A DNA stretch of 64,000 bases, taken from assembly GCA_030748215.1 (NCBI GenBank), contig JASMMK010000019.1, positions 1-64,000 on the forward strand. The letters are read 5' to 3'. The position numbers were made by a program, and so were the translations under genes. Origin of the DNA: Candidatus Scalindua sp. (GTDB lineage Bacteria; Planctomycetota; Brocadiia; Brocadiales; Scalinduaceae). Position 1 is the first letter of the stretch. Each line of letters starts with the position of its first letter. The notes under the pieces are model-generated. The model saw nothing but the letters and a program-made list of their open reading frames with translations. It was not told where the DNA came from and searched no databases. Of this stretch, positions 43,033 through 51,167 are shown in pieces.

Positions 43033-44622
43033 TTACTTCTTTGATTTCTTCTTTTTGGCCCGCACAACAATCGGCCTCTTCCCTTTGCCCTCTTTCTTGA
43101 AGACGTGTAATATTATCTCCGCATCTTCAAAAGGAACTGTTATAAAGGAGAAGTTATCAAATATTTTAACATCGTCTATCTTGCTCTCTTCGATTTTGGC
43201 TTTCTGTTTTATCAACTTTACTAATTTGCCACGTGTTATCGAGTCAGATTTACCAAGTGCAACAAACAGCCTCGCAGTTCCGGTTTTATCAACTGATATA
43301 TCCCTGATCTCACTGTAACTTTTTCCACTCAGTTCATCCTGGTATGAATGCTTAAGAAGTGCTGCAACAATGTGCTCAGGGTCCTGCTCACCCAGAAGCT
43401 CCTGCGCCATATGCATGTATTCATTATGCTTCTCATCCTTAATAATGCTCTTAAGCTGTGTCTTAATCCTGGTTTTCTTTGAATTTATAATATCCTTAAC
43501 TTTCGGTATTTTTTCTTTTCTAATCTTAGCTTTTGTCATTTTCTTTATAAACAGAAGCTTTCTGTACTCTTCCGGCGTGACAAACGTAATGGCAGTGCCC
43601 TCTTTACCCGCCCTTCCAGTCCTTCCTATTCTATGTACATAATATTCGGGATCCTGCGGCAGGGAGAAGTTAATCACGTGTGTCAGGTCGTTGATATCTA
43701 TACCTCTCGCAGCAACGTCTGTAGCTACCAGCATATTAGTCCGTCTTCGTTTAAATTTATTCAGTATTGTCTCTCTCTGATATTGAGATATATCACCGTG
43801 CAGTGCATCTGCATCATACCCCCTATCAACCAGTCGTCTTCCTATTTTATCTACATCAACCTTGGTCCTGCAGAAAATCAAACCATAGAAATCGTGCTCT
43901 ATGTCAATGATGCGGCATAACGCATCAAACTTATCTCCGGTAGAGACTTCAAAATATATCTGGTCAGTCAGGTTCGCAGTTAACTGCTCCTTCTTAATTG
44001 CGACGACCTCATAATCATTCATATACTTCTTCGCTATACGCAATATCTCTTTGGGCATTGTAGCGGAGAAGAGCATAGTCCTTTTATCCTGATTTGTAGC
44101 GCTCATAATCAGTTCTACGTCCTCAAGGAATCCCATATTCAACATTTCATCCGCCTCATCCAGTACCAGGTGCGATATATCATTCAACTTCATACTCTTC
44201 CGTTTAATATGGTCTATTACACGGCCCGGAGTCCCTACTACAATGTCTACACTCTTCTTCAAGCTTCTAAGCTGCAGGTCTATAGCCTGGCCGCCATATA
44301 TCGGAACTATATGTAATTTCTTACCCCCTTTTAAAGAGTTTAATTCATCTGAAATCTGAATTGCCAACTCCCTTGTTGGTGCAAGAATAAGTACCTGGGT
44401 ACGTTTCGCCTTCTCTTTTATCTGCTCTAAAATAGGCAGACCAAATGCAGCGGTTTTTCCCGTGCCGGTTTGTGCCTGGCCAATCAAATCACACTCTCCC
44501 TTAAGCAGAATAGGAATTGATTTTTCCTGAATAGGTGTGGGCTCTTCAAAGCCCTTCTTCTTCAGTGCCTTTAAAGTGTTATCAGATAAACCCAGCTTCT
44601 TAAATTTTTCCAATTTCTCCAT
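43033..44622 (-). CDS. deaD: DEAD-box RNA helicase (DeaD/CsdA type)
   Basis: The 529-residue protein carries the Q-motif (GFEEPTPIQEKSIP), motif I AQTGTGKT, motif II DEAD, motif III SAT and motif VI HRIGRTGRAG. A basic linker and a C-terminal RRM-like DbpA domain follow (about 445-520), ending in a lysine-rich tail. This matches the cold-shock and ribosome-assembly helicases DeaD/CsdA. It stands alone, with AT-rich DNA upstream that contains TTTACA and TATACT boxes at 15-bp spacing as a possible promoter. Confidence 0.9.
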   Translation of the reverse strand: MEKLEKFKKLGLSDNTLKALKKKGFEEPTPIQEKSIPILLKGECDLIGQAQTGTGKTAAFGLPILEQIKEKAKRTQVLILAPTRELAIQISDELNSLKGGKKLHIVPIYGGQAIDLQLRSLKKSVDIVVGTPGRVIDHIKRKSMKLNDISHLVLDEADEMLNMGFLEDVELIMSATNQDKRTMLFSATMPKEILRIAKKYMNDYEVVAIKKEQLTANLTDQIYFEVSTGDKFDALCRIIDIEHDFYGLIFCRTKVDVDKIGRRLVDRGYDADALHGDISQYQRETILNKFKRRRTNMLVATDVAARGIDINDLTHVINFSLPQDPEYYVHRIGRTGRAGKEGTAITFVTPEEYRKLLFIKKMTKAKIRKEKIPKVKDIINSKKTRIKTQLKSIIKDEKHNEYMHMAQELLGEQDPEHIVAALLKHSYQDELSGKSYSEIRDISVDKTGTARLFVALGKSDSITRGKLVKLIKQKAKIEESKIDDVKIFDNFSFITVPFEDAEIILHVFKKEGKGKRPIVVRAKKKKSKK

Positions 44623-44726
44623 TTTGTCTCCACTAAATTACTTACAACTTTATTTCGTTCAGTATACTACTATAAATCATGTGTAAAGTATATTATTACA
44701 TTAAATAAATATAATAAAGCTGTTTA

Positions 44727-44765
44727 CTTTAGCCACTTTAGTTCACTCAAGACACTTCAAACTTA
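44727..44765 (+). repeat. CTAAAGTGA-type simple repeat
   Basis: TTTACTTTAGCCACTTTAGT and TCACTCAAGACACTTCAAAC in the gap between the helicase and the cobalamin operon. Confidence 0.55.
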
Positions 44766-44772
44766 ATTGTCT

Positions 44773-44808
44773 GCCCGATTTTGTCATTCAAGCGGGCGGC
44801 AATGCCGC
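44773..44808 (-). terminator. GC hairpins at the end of the cobalamin operon
   Basis: Two nested stems are possible: GCCCG with CGGGC (44773-44777, 44793-44797) and GCGGC-AAT-GCCGC (44796-44808). They follow the last cobalamin gene closely but lack a clear T run, so termination is only a possibility. Confidence 0.35.
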
Positions 44809-44814
44809 GGTGTG

Positions 44815-45552
44815 TTATGTATCTATAGACTTTCTGACAATGATAACAGACAAATACCCCCTGCCGGCACCTTTTAGCGATGGAAGGTCACGGGTAATGA
44901 ACTCATCCTTCTGCCCAATATAAGAAGCAAAAAGAGCATTATCAATAAGTTCCATCTCTTCGAGGAGCTCGATTACCTCATCCAGCTTCTTTGCTACTTT
45001 CATCAGAATTACAGTATCAAAGCTGTTAAGTACCGGGCGTAACTCCTCAATATTACTGGATACCGGAATTATTGCTAATTTTTCGCTCTGCTCTATCAAT
45101 GAGAAGTTTGCCAGGCTTGCTGCTGCATTGTAGGATGTAATCCCGGGAATGGTGTGAATCTTCTGTGTAGGAATTATACTGGAAAGCTGCTGTAAGAGAT
45201 AACAGTATGTACTGAATGTTAACGGATCGCCGATAGTAAGATAAGCGACGCTGTTACCGGCGTCAAGTTCACGCTTTATCTCATTTGCGGATGCGAGCCA
45301 GGCGGCCTCAAGTTTAGACTTGTCCTTGACCATGGGATAGACCTGCTCAACTACCCTTTTACCTTCGCAAACGTTAGAGACTATGTCCAGCGCAAGGCTG
45401 GACGCTTTTGAATCTGCCCGTGGTGCAAAAATACAGTCCACAGACTTTATAATACGAACTGCTTTAAGCGTAACCAGCTCGCTATCTCCCGGACCGACGC
45501 CGATGCCATAAAACTCCCCCACGCTGTTATTCATATCAACCTTACTCTTCAT
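44815..45552 (-). CDS. cbiL: Precorrin-2 / cobalt-factor II C20-methyltransferase
   Basis: CbiL/CobI methylates C20 of the corrin precursor. The 245-residue protein has the tetrapyrrole methylase fold: EFYGIGVGPGDSELVTLKA near the N-terminus, the SAM loop YLTIGDPLTFSTY near 102-114 and TIPGITSYNAAASLA near 134-148. C20 specificity is suggested by the GVGPGD(P/S)ELvTLKA start. It is the last gene of the operon and overlaps cbiE by 11 bp. Confidence 0.88.
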   Translation of the reverse strand: MKSKVDMNNSVGEFYGIGVGPGDSELVTLKAVRIIKSVDCIFAPRADSKASSLALDIVSNVCEGKRVVEQVYPMVKDKSKLEAAWLASANEIKRELDAGNSVAYLTIGDPLTFSTYCYLLQQLSSIIPTQKIHTIPGITSYNAAASLANFSLIEQSEKLAIIPVSSNIEELRPVLNSFDTVILMKVAKKLDEVIELLEEMELIDNALFASYIGQKDEFITRDLPSLKGAGRGYLSVIIVRKSIDT

Positions 45553-46192
45553 CCAGGAATATAATCACGTTTAAGTCACTTACCCGTATCTTCAGAATTG
45601 AAGATACATCAAATTCTCGAATTCTCTCTTTTTCCAGTGAGAGATTTTCACAGACGAATATCTTCCTCTCCTTTACTCCGGTCTCTAACAATTTTTTGGC
45701 TATAAGCTTAACATTATTAGCATTATCAGTTAAGACGGCTACTTTATCGTTGTTCGAAATTTTCTTTACAACTGCCGCAAGATTGCCTAATCGCCCGTGC
45801 AGACTCATAAAACATGCATCATTCCATGTTCTGCCTATCCTGGCAAATGCCAACTGAACAGAACTGATACCCGGAATCACTTCACATTTCTCAATACCCA
45901 GTTTATCAACTATTAGTTTTGAATAACTGAAAAGCCCCGGATCACCACTCACGAGAACAACTACCTTCTTCTTCTTTTTACTTAATGACACAATCCTCGT
46001 AATAAGCAGCTTATAGTTATTACTCAACACGTATGTATCTGCGTCTGCATCCGGGAACAGTGACAAAAGCCTCCTGCTGCCAATCAGGACTTCAGCATTA
46101 ATGATATGCTGCATTGCATACCCGGTTATGAACTTTTTAGAACCCGGGCCGCAGCCTACAATAGTAACCTTGTTTACAATCTTTTTTGCCAA
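45542..46192 (-). CDS. cbiE: Precorrin-6Y/cobalt-precorrin-7 C5-methyltransferase
   Basis: The 216-residue protein is the CbiE half only: VTIVGCGPGSKKFITGYA at the start, LVSGDPGLFSYSKLI near 89-103 and EVIPGISSVQLAFARIG near 114-130. In many bacteria CbiE is fused or adjacent to the decarboxylating C15-methylase CbiT, but no cbiT is seen here. The gene overlaps cbiD by 19 bp and cbiL by 11 bp, so translation of the three is coupled. Confidence 0.85.
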   Translation of the reverse strand: MAKKIVNKVTIVGCGPGSKKFITGYAMQHIINAEVLIGSRRLLSLFPDADADTYVLSNNYKLLITRIVSLSKKKKKVVVLVSGDPGLFSYSKLIVDKLGIEKCEVIPGISSVQLAFARIGRTWNDACFMSLHGRLGNLAAVVKKISNNDKVAVLTDNANNVKLIAKKLLETGVKERKIFVCENLSLEKERIREFDVSSILKIRVSDLNVIIFLDEE

Positions 46193-47262
46193 ACCTTAAA
46201 GCCCTTTGAAGTTCCAATAATGTTCTTCTTCATATCAAACATTACTGTTCCTATTTCTATTTTAGATGAGACATATCGGTATGCCGCTTCCTGTACATCA
46301 TCAGCAATACTATTAAATTTATCCAGCCTATTATGTTTTCTCATAATCTCCACCATTCCTTCAACCGTTGGAGACTCTTCAAGTTCACGAACAATTGATG
46401 AACCAATCCCTGCCCCCTTGAACAGGTTGATCAAGATATCATTTGCCGGTTCTGACTCTGAGCTGCGTGTATAAAAATCACCACGAATCAGTTTTGTCAG
46501 CTTACCGGGATGTCCGCCGATTATTACGCTCTTAAAACCGCGCTTAACACTCTCGTCCAGCATAAACCCGACGAAATTACTCATCTGGATTACCTGATCA
46601 CCCTCGACTTCAAAATGCTTCTTGAATCCTGTTTCACCAATGCCTCCGGGAACCAGAACAACCGATTCGTGACCGGCTGCTTTCGCTACATCAAGCCCGC
46701 ACAATAGTGACACCTTAAATGAATCCAGGGACATCGGCCTGACAATACCGGTTGTCCCTATTATGGATATACCGTCAACGATACCCAGTCGCCCATTGAA
46801 TGTCTTCTTTGCCAGCTCTTTACCTTCAGGCACAGAGACGGAAACATCAATCCCGTCAGAAGTTCCCAGGACCTCTTCCAGAGACTGCCTGATCATAGAT
46901 CGTGGTACGGGATTTATAGCCGGTTCACCCTTGGGAACCTGAAGTCCCGGCTTTGTTACAGTACCGACACCATCTCTGGCTATGAACCTGATTCCATTGC
47001 CATTTGACCTTTCGATCCTTACATGAATTTCACAGCCATTCGTAATATCCGGATCATCACCGGAATATTTACGAACTGAACATTCGGCAAAACCGTCACC
47101 CACCTTGCGATGAAGAAGGTTTAACTGCAATGTGATGTCGGCAGGTGTTAACAGATCTATAGACTCGGGTATAATTCCCCGGAGCAGCCCATAAGCCGCG
47201 CCCTTCGCCGCACCTGCAGCACAACTTCCCGTAGTATATCCATATTCAAATTTATCTGACAT
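46174..47262 (-). CDS. cbiD: Cobalt-precorrin-5B C1-methyltransferase
   Basis: CbiD acts at C1 in the anaerobic (early cobalt) pathway, which marks the route used here. The start at 47262 (MSDKFEYGYTTGSCAAGAAK) is chosen because the in-frame extension to 47349 is encoded by two simple repeats. The 362-residue length is normal. Motifs: GYTTGSCAAGAAKGA, a central TTGIVRPMS near 190 and LVPGGIGETGF near 220. It sits between cbiC and cbiE on the same strand. Confidence 0.92.
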   Translation of the reverse strand: MSDKFEYGYTTGSCAAGAAKGAAYGLLRGIIPESIDLLTPADITLQLNLLHRKVGDGFAECSVRKYSGDDPDITNGCEIHVRIERSNGNGIRFIARDGVGTVTKPGLQVPKGEPAINPVPRSMIRQSLEEVLGTSDGIDVSVSVPEGKELAKKTFNGRLGIVDGISIIGTTGIVRPMSLDSFKVSLLCGLDVAKAAGHESVVLVPGGIGETGFKKHFEVEGDQVIQMSNFVGFMLDESVKRGFKSVIIGGHPGKLTKLIRGDFYTRSSESEPANDILINLFKGAGIGSSIVRELEESPTVEGMVEIMRKHNRLDKFNSIADDVQEAAYRYVSSKIEIGTVMFDMKKNIIGTSKGFKVWQKRL

Positions 47263-47278
47263 TTGTTTATAGAGAGAA

Positions 47279-47312
47279 AAGTGTCTAAAGTGAGCTAAAG
47301 TGACTAAAGTTA
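47279..47312 (-). repeat. CTAAAGTGA-type simple repeat
   Basis: AAGTGTCTA, AAGTGAGCTA, AAGTGACTA, AAGTT: 9-10 bp units inside the cobalamin operon, directly upstream of cbiD. Confidence 0.65.
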
Positions 47313-47318
47313 TGGTTA

Positions 47319-47353
47319 TAACCCGCAACTTGCAACTCGTAACCCGCAACGTG
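47319..47353 (-). repeat. Heptanucleotide array in the cobalamin operon
   Basis: Five units on the plus strand: TAACCCG, CAACTTG, CAACTCG, TAACCCG, CAACGTG (minus-strand consensus CGNGTTR). It sits between cbiC and cbiD, next to the CTAAAGTGA repeat. Confidence 0.8.
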
Positions 47354-47358
47354 AAAGC

Positions 47359-48030
47359 CTATCCGGCTTGCTTTTCCTTGGTGATATTGATCAAGGCATT
47401 TACAATTGAGACGGCAACTGCGCTGCCACCTTTTCTGCCGATGTTTACTATGTAAGGGATTTGAACATCTTTTTTATTATCAAGAAATATCTTCAACGCC
47501 TCTTTAGATTCTGACGACTTTACAAAACCGACAGGTACCGCCACTACGAGAGCCGGCACAACCTCTTCTCTTCTAATAAGGTCGATGATTGAGAAAACTG
47601 CCGTAGGCGCATTGCCTACCACAACTATTCCTCCCGATATGTCATCCAGTGACTCCTGCATAGCTGTAATTGCGCGGGTCTTGCCGGACTCCTTTGCCTT
47701 TGCAGCAACATCATCATCCGCAATCCTGCAGATGATCTTTCCACCGAATTTATCTATCGCCTTGGCACTGATACCGACCCTTACCATATTGACGTCAGTT
47801 ACTATAGATTTGCCTGATGATATCGCCTCTGTAGCTGCTTCAACAGCCGTAGGACTTATTATCAGGTTGTATGCATAGTCAGTGTCACCAGTCGCATGAA
47901 TAACCCTTCTTACTATCGGTCTGAATGCTTCCGGAATATTTTTAAAATTGACAAGATTATCAATAATATCAAAGCTCTCATTGATTATTTCCTGCGGGTT
48001 CTCTGAATAGTCTTTAGTCTGTTCATTCAT
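47359..48030 (-). CDS. cbiC: Precorrin-8X / cobalt-precorrin-8 methylmutase
   Basis: CbiC/CobH moves a methyl group from C11 to C12. The 223-residue protein carries the catalytic His in RRVIHATGDTDYA near 44-56 and the family patterns VTDVNMVRVGI near 79-89 and VVGNAPTAVFSIIDLI near 136-151, ending NIGRKGGSAVAVSIVNAL. The length is standard. It follows cbiX by 33 bp. Confidence 0.93.
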   Translation of the reverse strand: MNEQTKDYSENPQEIINESFDIIDNLVNFKNIPEAFRPIVRRVIHATGDTDYAYNLIISPTAVEAATEAISSGKSIVTDVNMVRVGISAKAIDKFGGKIICRIADDDVAAKAKESGKTRAITAMQESLDDISGGIVVVGNAPTAVFSIIDLIRREEVVPALVVAVPVGFVKSSESKEALKIFLDNKKDVQIPYIVNIGRKGGSAVAVSIVNALINITKEKQAG

Positions 48031-48063
48031 ATTTATCTCACTTGATAAAATTTACATGCCAGG

Positions 48064-48438
48064 CTAGTTTACTGACTCTTCTACCCTGTCTGCTACAATC
48101 ATTGCAATACGCTCGTCAGCACCAATATTTTTTGCATAGCAGAACTCTACGTCCGGGAACTTTTTCCGCTCGTTGTCTATCTCTTCAGGGATGTCCTTTA
48201 AAACATGATTTCCGCTGAAAAGCAGAAGAGGCATAACCACGATTCTCTCTGCCCCCCTACCGACTAATACTTCAACCACATCTGTGAGCCCGGGTTTAGC
48301 CAGCTGCAGAAATCCTGCTTCAACCATGTCCCACTTTCCCATTGCACGCAACATTTCTACTATAGTAAACAAACCTTCATTACCGGTTTTCACCTTACTT
48401 CCATGCGCCAATACTATGACGCCTGTTTTTTTACTCAT
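48064..48438 (-). CDS. cbiX: Short-form sirohydrochlorin cobaltochelatase
   Basis: CbiX inserts Co2+ into sirohydrochlorin at the start of the anaerobic pathway. At 124 residues this is the small (CbiX-S) form, half the size of the two-domain enzyme; it acts as a dimer in archaea. The metal-binding His residues are in VIVLAHGSKVK (His12) and LLLFSGNHVLKDIPEEI (near 78). It lies six bases after cbiA. Confidence 0.88.
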   Translation of the reverse strand: MSKKTGVIVLAHGSKVKTGNEGLFTIVEMLRAMGKWDMVEAGFLQLAKPGLTDVVEVLVGRGAERIVVMPLLLFSGNHVLKDIPEEIDNERKKFPDVEFCYAKNIGADERIAMIVADRVEESVN

Positions 48439-48444
48439 TATTAA

Positions 48445-49854
48445 TTACGTCCTTTCCGCTGCTAATTTATGCGTTGATCTCTTTGCCATACTTGATAATA
48501 AATTTACTGCAAGTTTCGGATTACTGCTGAAATGTATATGAGTATAGGATGCCATTACGTTACTATTACATATACCATCAACCCCGGTTCTCTTACCATT
48601 GCTCTTCCTTGTATTATAGGCAAACACGGTACTGTCCGGAACATCCTGAAGCTTAGACCAGTGAAATTCATGGGCACGGAACGTCTCACCTTTACTGCAG
48701 ATCACATTGTCACTTGCCGCTTCGACAATGACATATCCAAGCCCCTGCCTCCTTTTTTCCATCCTTGATGTGCCGTTAAGCACACTACTCATCTTAAACG
48801 ATCTGCCATCACAGTCAATTAATTTTTCCAGCAGGTACATCATACCACCGCATTCGCCATATATAACAGTCCCCTGCTTGTTCGCCTCAAATATTGAACT
48901 CATCATGCTCTCATTCTTCGTTAGTCTATCCGCAAACAGTTCGGGAAACCCCCCTCCCATATATATGCCGTCTATACCATCCGGAAGCGATTTATCATTA
49001 AGCGGGCTGAACTCTACGATCTTAGCGCCCAGTGCTTCAAACAGATCGATATCGTCCTGATAATAGAAACAGAACGCACTGTCCCTGGCAACCGCCACCG
49101 TTACTTCCAGCGAACTGTCTCTCTCTGTAAAAATTAATTTATCATATTCAGGAAAAGCACCGGCCGAACCGGCAAGCTCCTGTAATCTATCAATATTTAT
49201 CGTCTTGCGCACCATCTGCCCAAGTTTATCATAAAGATCAGAATTCACCTTCTGCTCCTCAGAAGGGATCAGCCCCAGATGCCTCTCCGGAATAGTAATA
49301 TCACTCTCCTTTTTCAAATATCCGAGGACTGTGACAGAACAAGACGCTTCGATAGCCTCTTTTACATAATCATAATGGTTCTGGCTTGCAATATTATTCA
49401 GGATCACACCGGCGAGATTGACATCTTTATCAAACCTCGTGAAACCCATTACAACGGCCCCCGCGCTCTGTGCAACACCCCTGGCATTTACAACAAGGAT
49501 TACAGGCGTATTCAGGAGCTTTGTCAGGTGCGCACTGCTGCCATGACCGGAAGAGTCGATACTGCCGTCATACAGGCCCATCACGCCCTCAATAACTGAT
49601 ATCTCGGCGTTAGCAGCAGAGCGTTCAAACAGTTCGAGGCAGGCGTTCTCACCCATCATCCAGGTATCAAGGTTCCTGGATGCATTTCCTGTAACAAAAG
49701 TGTGATGTGACGGATCGATATAATCCGGCCCCGCCTTAAACCCATGCACCTTAATCCCCTTCTGCACCATGGCAGACATGATGCCCAGTGTGACAGTAGT
49801 CTTACCCACCCCACTGTTAGTACCCGCAATCATAATTCTTGGCATCATATTCAT
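48445..49854 (-). CDS. cbiA: Cobyrinic acid a,c-diamide synthase
   Basis: CbiA/CobB amidates the a and c side chains using glutamine and ATP. The 469-residue protein has a P-loop GTNSGVGKTTVTLGIMSAM near 11-29, EGVMGLYDG near 90 and a C-terminal class I glutaminase-like domain with the nucleophile Cys in YGECGGMMYLLEK near 325. No ribosome site precedes the ATG; the upstream gap is taken by a heptamer array. Members for hydrogenobyrinic acid (CobB) are similar; the anaerobic context favours CbiA. Confidence 0.92.
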   Translation of the reverse strand: MNMMPRIMIAGTNSGVGKTTVTLGIMSAMVQKGIKVHGFKAGPDYIDPSHHTFVTGNASRNLDTWMMGENACLELFERSAANAEISVIEGVMGLYDGSIDSSGHGSSAHLTKLLNTPVILVVNARGVAQSAGAVVMGFTRFDKDVNLAGVILNNIASQNHYDYVKEAIEASCSVTVLGYLKKESDITIPERHLGLIPSEEQKVNSDLYDKLGQMVRKTINIDRLQELAGSAGAFPEYDKLIFTERDSSLEVTVAVARDSAFCFYYQDDIDLFEALGAKIVEFSPLNDKSLPDGIDGIYMGGGFPELFADRLTKNESMMSSIFEANKQGTVIYGECGGMMYLLEKLIDCDGRSFKMSSVLNGTSRMEKRRQGLGYVIVEAASDNVICSKGETFRAHEFHWSKLQDVPDSTVFAYNTRKSNGKRTGVDGICNSNVMASYTHIHFSSNPKLAVNLLSSMAKRSTHKLAAERT

Positions 49855-49878
49855 AATTGTTTAGTCAATGGTCATTAG

Positions 49879-49920
49879 TAACCCGAAACTCGAAACCTGC
49901 AACTCGCAACCCGTAACCCG
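49879..49920 (-). repeat. Heptanucleotide array, six units
   Basis: Exactly six 7-mers on the plus strand: TAACCCG, AAACTCG, AAACCTG, CAACTCG, CAACCCG, TAACCCG. On the minus strand each fits CGNGTTR. It fills the gap between cbiB and cbiA. Confidence 0.85.
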
Positions 49921-49924
49921 AAAA

Positions 49925-50959
49925 TCAAAAACCCGGCATTTTGTAAAAGATCCTTGGAGATGACGAGTCAAATGTCCCGAGTATAAAATTGTCTCTACCC
50001 ATCGATAGATAGCCATCAAGCGTCAGGAAAGCAATACCGACAGCAACTGCAATAATTGCTGATACCATAACTATCTTTGAGGTACTGCTGATATCATCAA
50101 AACTGACGTTTTTCTGTGGATCTCCGATAAAGGGTTTATCTGAACGTATATCATTATATACACTCGGCCCCCCCAGCCTGATCCCTAACGCACCGGCGAT
50201 AGCTGCCTCCGGTATTCCGCTGTTAGGACTTGGATGTTTCTGTCCGTCTCTCTTTAATATTTTCACTGAATTTGAATAGTCCGCACCACAGAAATATGAA
50301 GCTATTGGCAGTACTACAGCTGCAATCCTTGCCGGGATAAAATTTGCCACATCGTCAAGCTTAGCCGATGCCCGTCCGAAATCAATATACTTCTCGTTTT
50401 TATACCCAACCATGGAGTCCAGTGTATTAATCGACTTATACGCCATCGCAAGTGCCGGTCCTCCTATAAAAGCGTAAAACAGCGGAGCAATTATACCGTC
50501 AACGATGTTCTCCGCTGAGGTCTCAATACAGCCCGCTGCAATCTGCTCTTCACTCAAATCCTGAGTATCCCTGCCGACAATCCTCGAAAGATTCTTTCGC
50601 GCCTTTTTCAGGTTGCCGGATTTAAGTGCATTCAACACATTACCGGTCTCCCTTAACAGATCACGCGTGGAGAGTGAAAAGAAGATAATGATAATGCTGG
50701 CAAGAATCCCGAGAGGCCATCTAATTTGATAAAAGAAGCTCAATAGTTGATAGGTGACCAGATATGTACCTATAACAATAATGAAGGTGAGGAATATGCC
50801 CGCCACCTGCTCCGAAGGAATAAGCCTACGCAACACCTTCTCGCAATACTCTATACAAACGCCAATCATCCTGACAGGATGCGGAAACCACCTCGGGTCC
50901 CCTATCATTATGTCCAGGAGAAAAGCAATACCAATTTGTACCGGCAAATAATCATTCAT
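49925..50959 (-). CDS. cbiB: Adenosylcobinamide-phosphate synthase
   Basis: CbiB/CobD attaches the aminopropanol (phosphate) arm to cobyric acid at the membrane. The 344-residue protein has about five to seven membrane helices. It shows the family signatures DIMIGDPRWFPHPVRMIG near 15-32, SAENIVDGIIAPLFYA near 149-164 and GQKHPSPNSGIPEAAIAGAL near 241-260. It lies between cobQ and cbiA in the operon. The 200-bp gap upstream of its start contains a simple repeat. Confidence 0.93.
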   Translation of the reverse strand: MNDYLPVQIGIAFLLDIMIGDPRWFPHPVRMIGVCIEYCEKVLRRLIPSEQVAGIFLTFIIVIGTYLVTYQLLSFFYQIRWPLGILASIIIIFFSLSTRDLLRETGNVLNALKSGNLKKARKNLSRIVGRDTQDLSEEQIAAGCIETSAENIVDGIIAPLFYAFIGGPALAMAYKSINTLDSMVGYKNEKYIDFGRASAKLDDVANFIPARIAAVVLPIASYFCGADYSNSVKILKRDGQKHPSPNSGIPEAAIAGALGIRLGGPSVYNDIRSDKPFIGDPQKNVSFDDISSTSKIVMVSAIIAVAVGIAFLTLDGYLSMGRDNFILGTFDSSSPRIFYKMPGF

Positions 50960-50973
50960 AGTAATATTTAACC

Positions 50974-51005
50974 ATGGATTTACACGGACTTACACGGATA
51001 AAGGG
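50974..51005 (-). repeat. ACACGGATTT-type simple repeat
   Basis: GGATTTACACGGACTTACAC followed by GGATAAAGGG, a 10-bp periodic repeat upstream of cbiB. Similar wording occurs at 51165-51190, 52905-52930 and 53290-53340. The rest of the gap 51006-51167 is T-rich, with decayed copies (CTCCGTGGTGAAG, CTCTCCGCG). Confidence 0.5.
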
Positions 51006-51167
51006 ACAAAACTATTATTTTTTGTTTCTTTAAATTTCATTTCTTTTTTTAACTTCAGTGCTTATTCTGTGATTCTCCGTGGTGAAGCTTTTCTTTTATC
51101 TTTTAACTTTAACATTCAAAATTCCTTGTTCTATATTCGATATTCTCTGTGCTCTCCGCGTTAAGAT

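Noticed and set aside
44773-44808. tRNA gene in the gap after the cobalamin operon
   Set aside because: The short GC stems do not extend to a cloverleaf, and no T-loop sequence (GGTTCRANNCC) is present.
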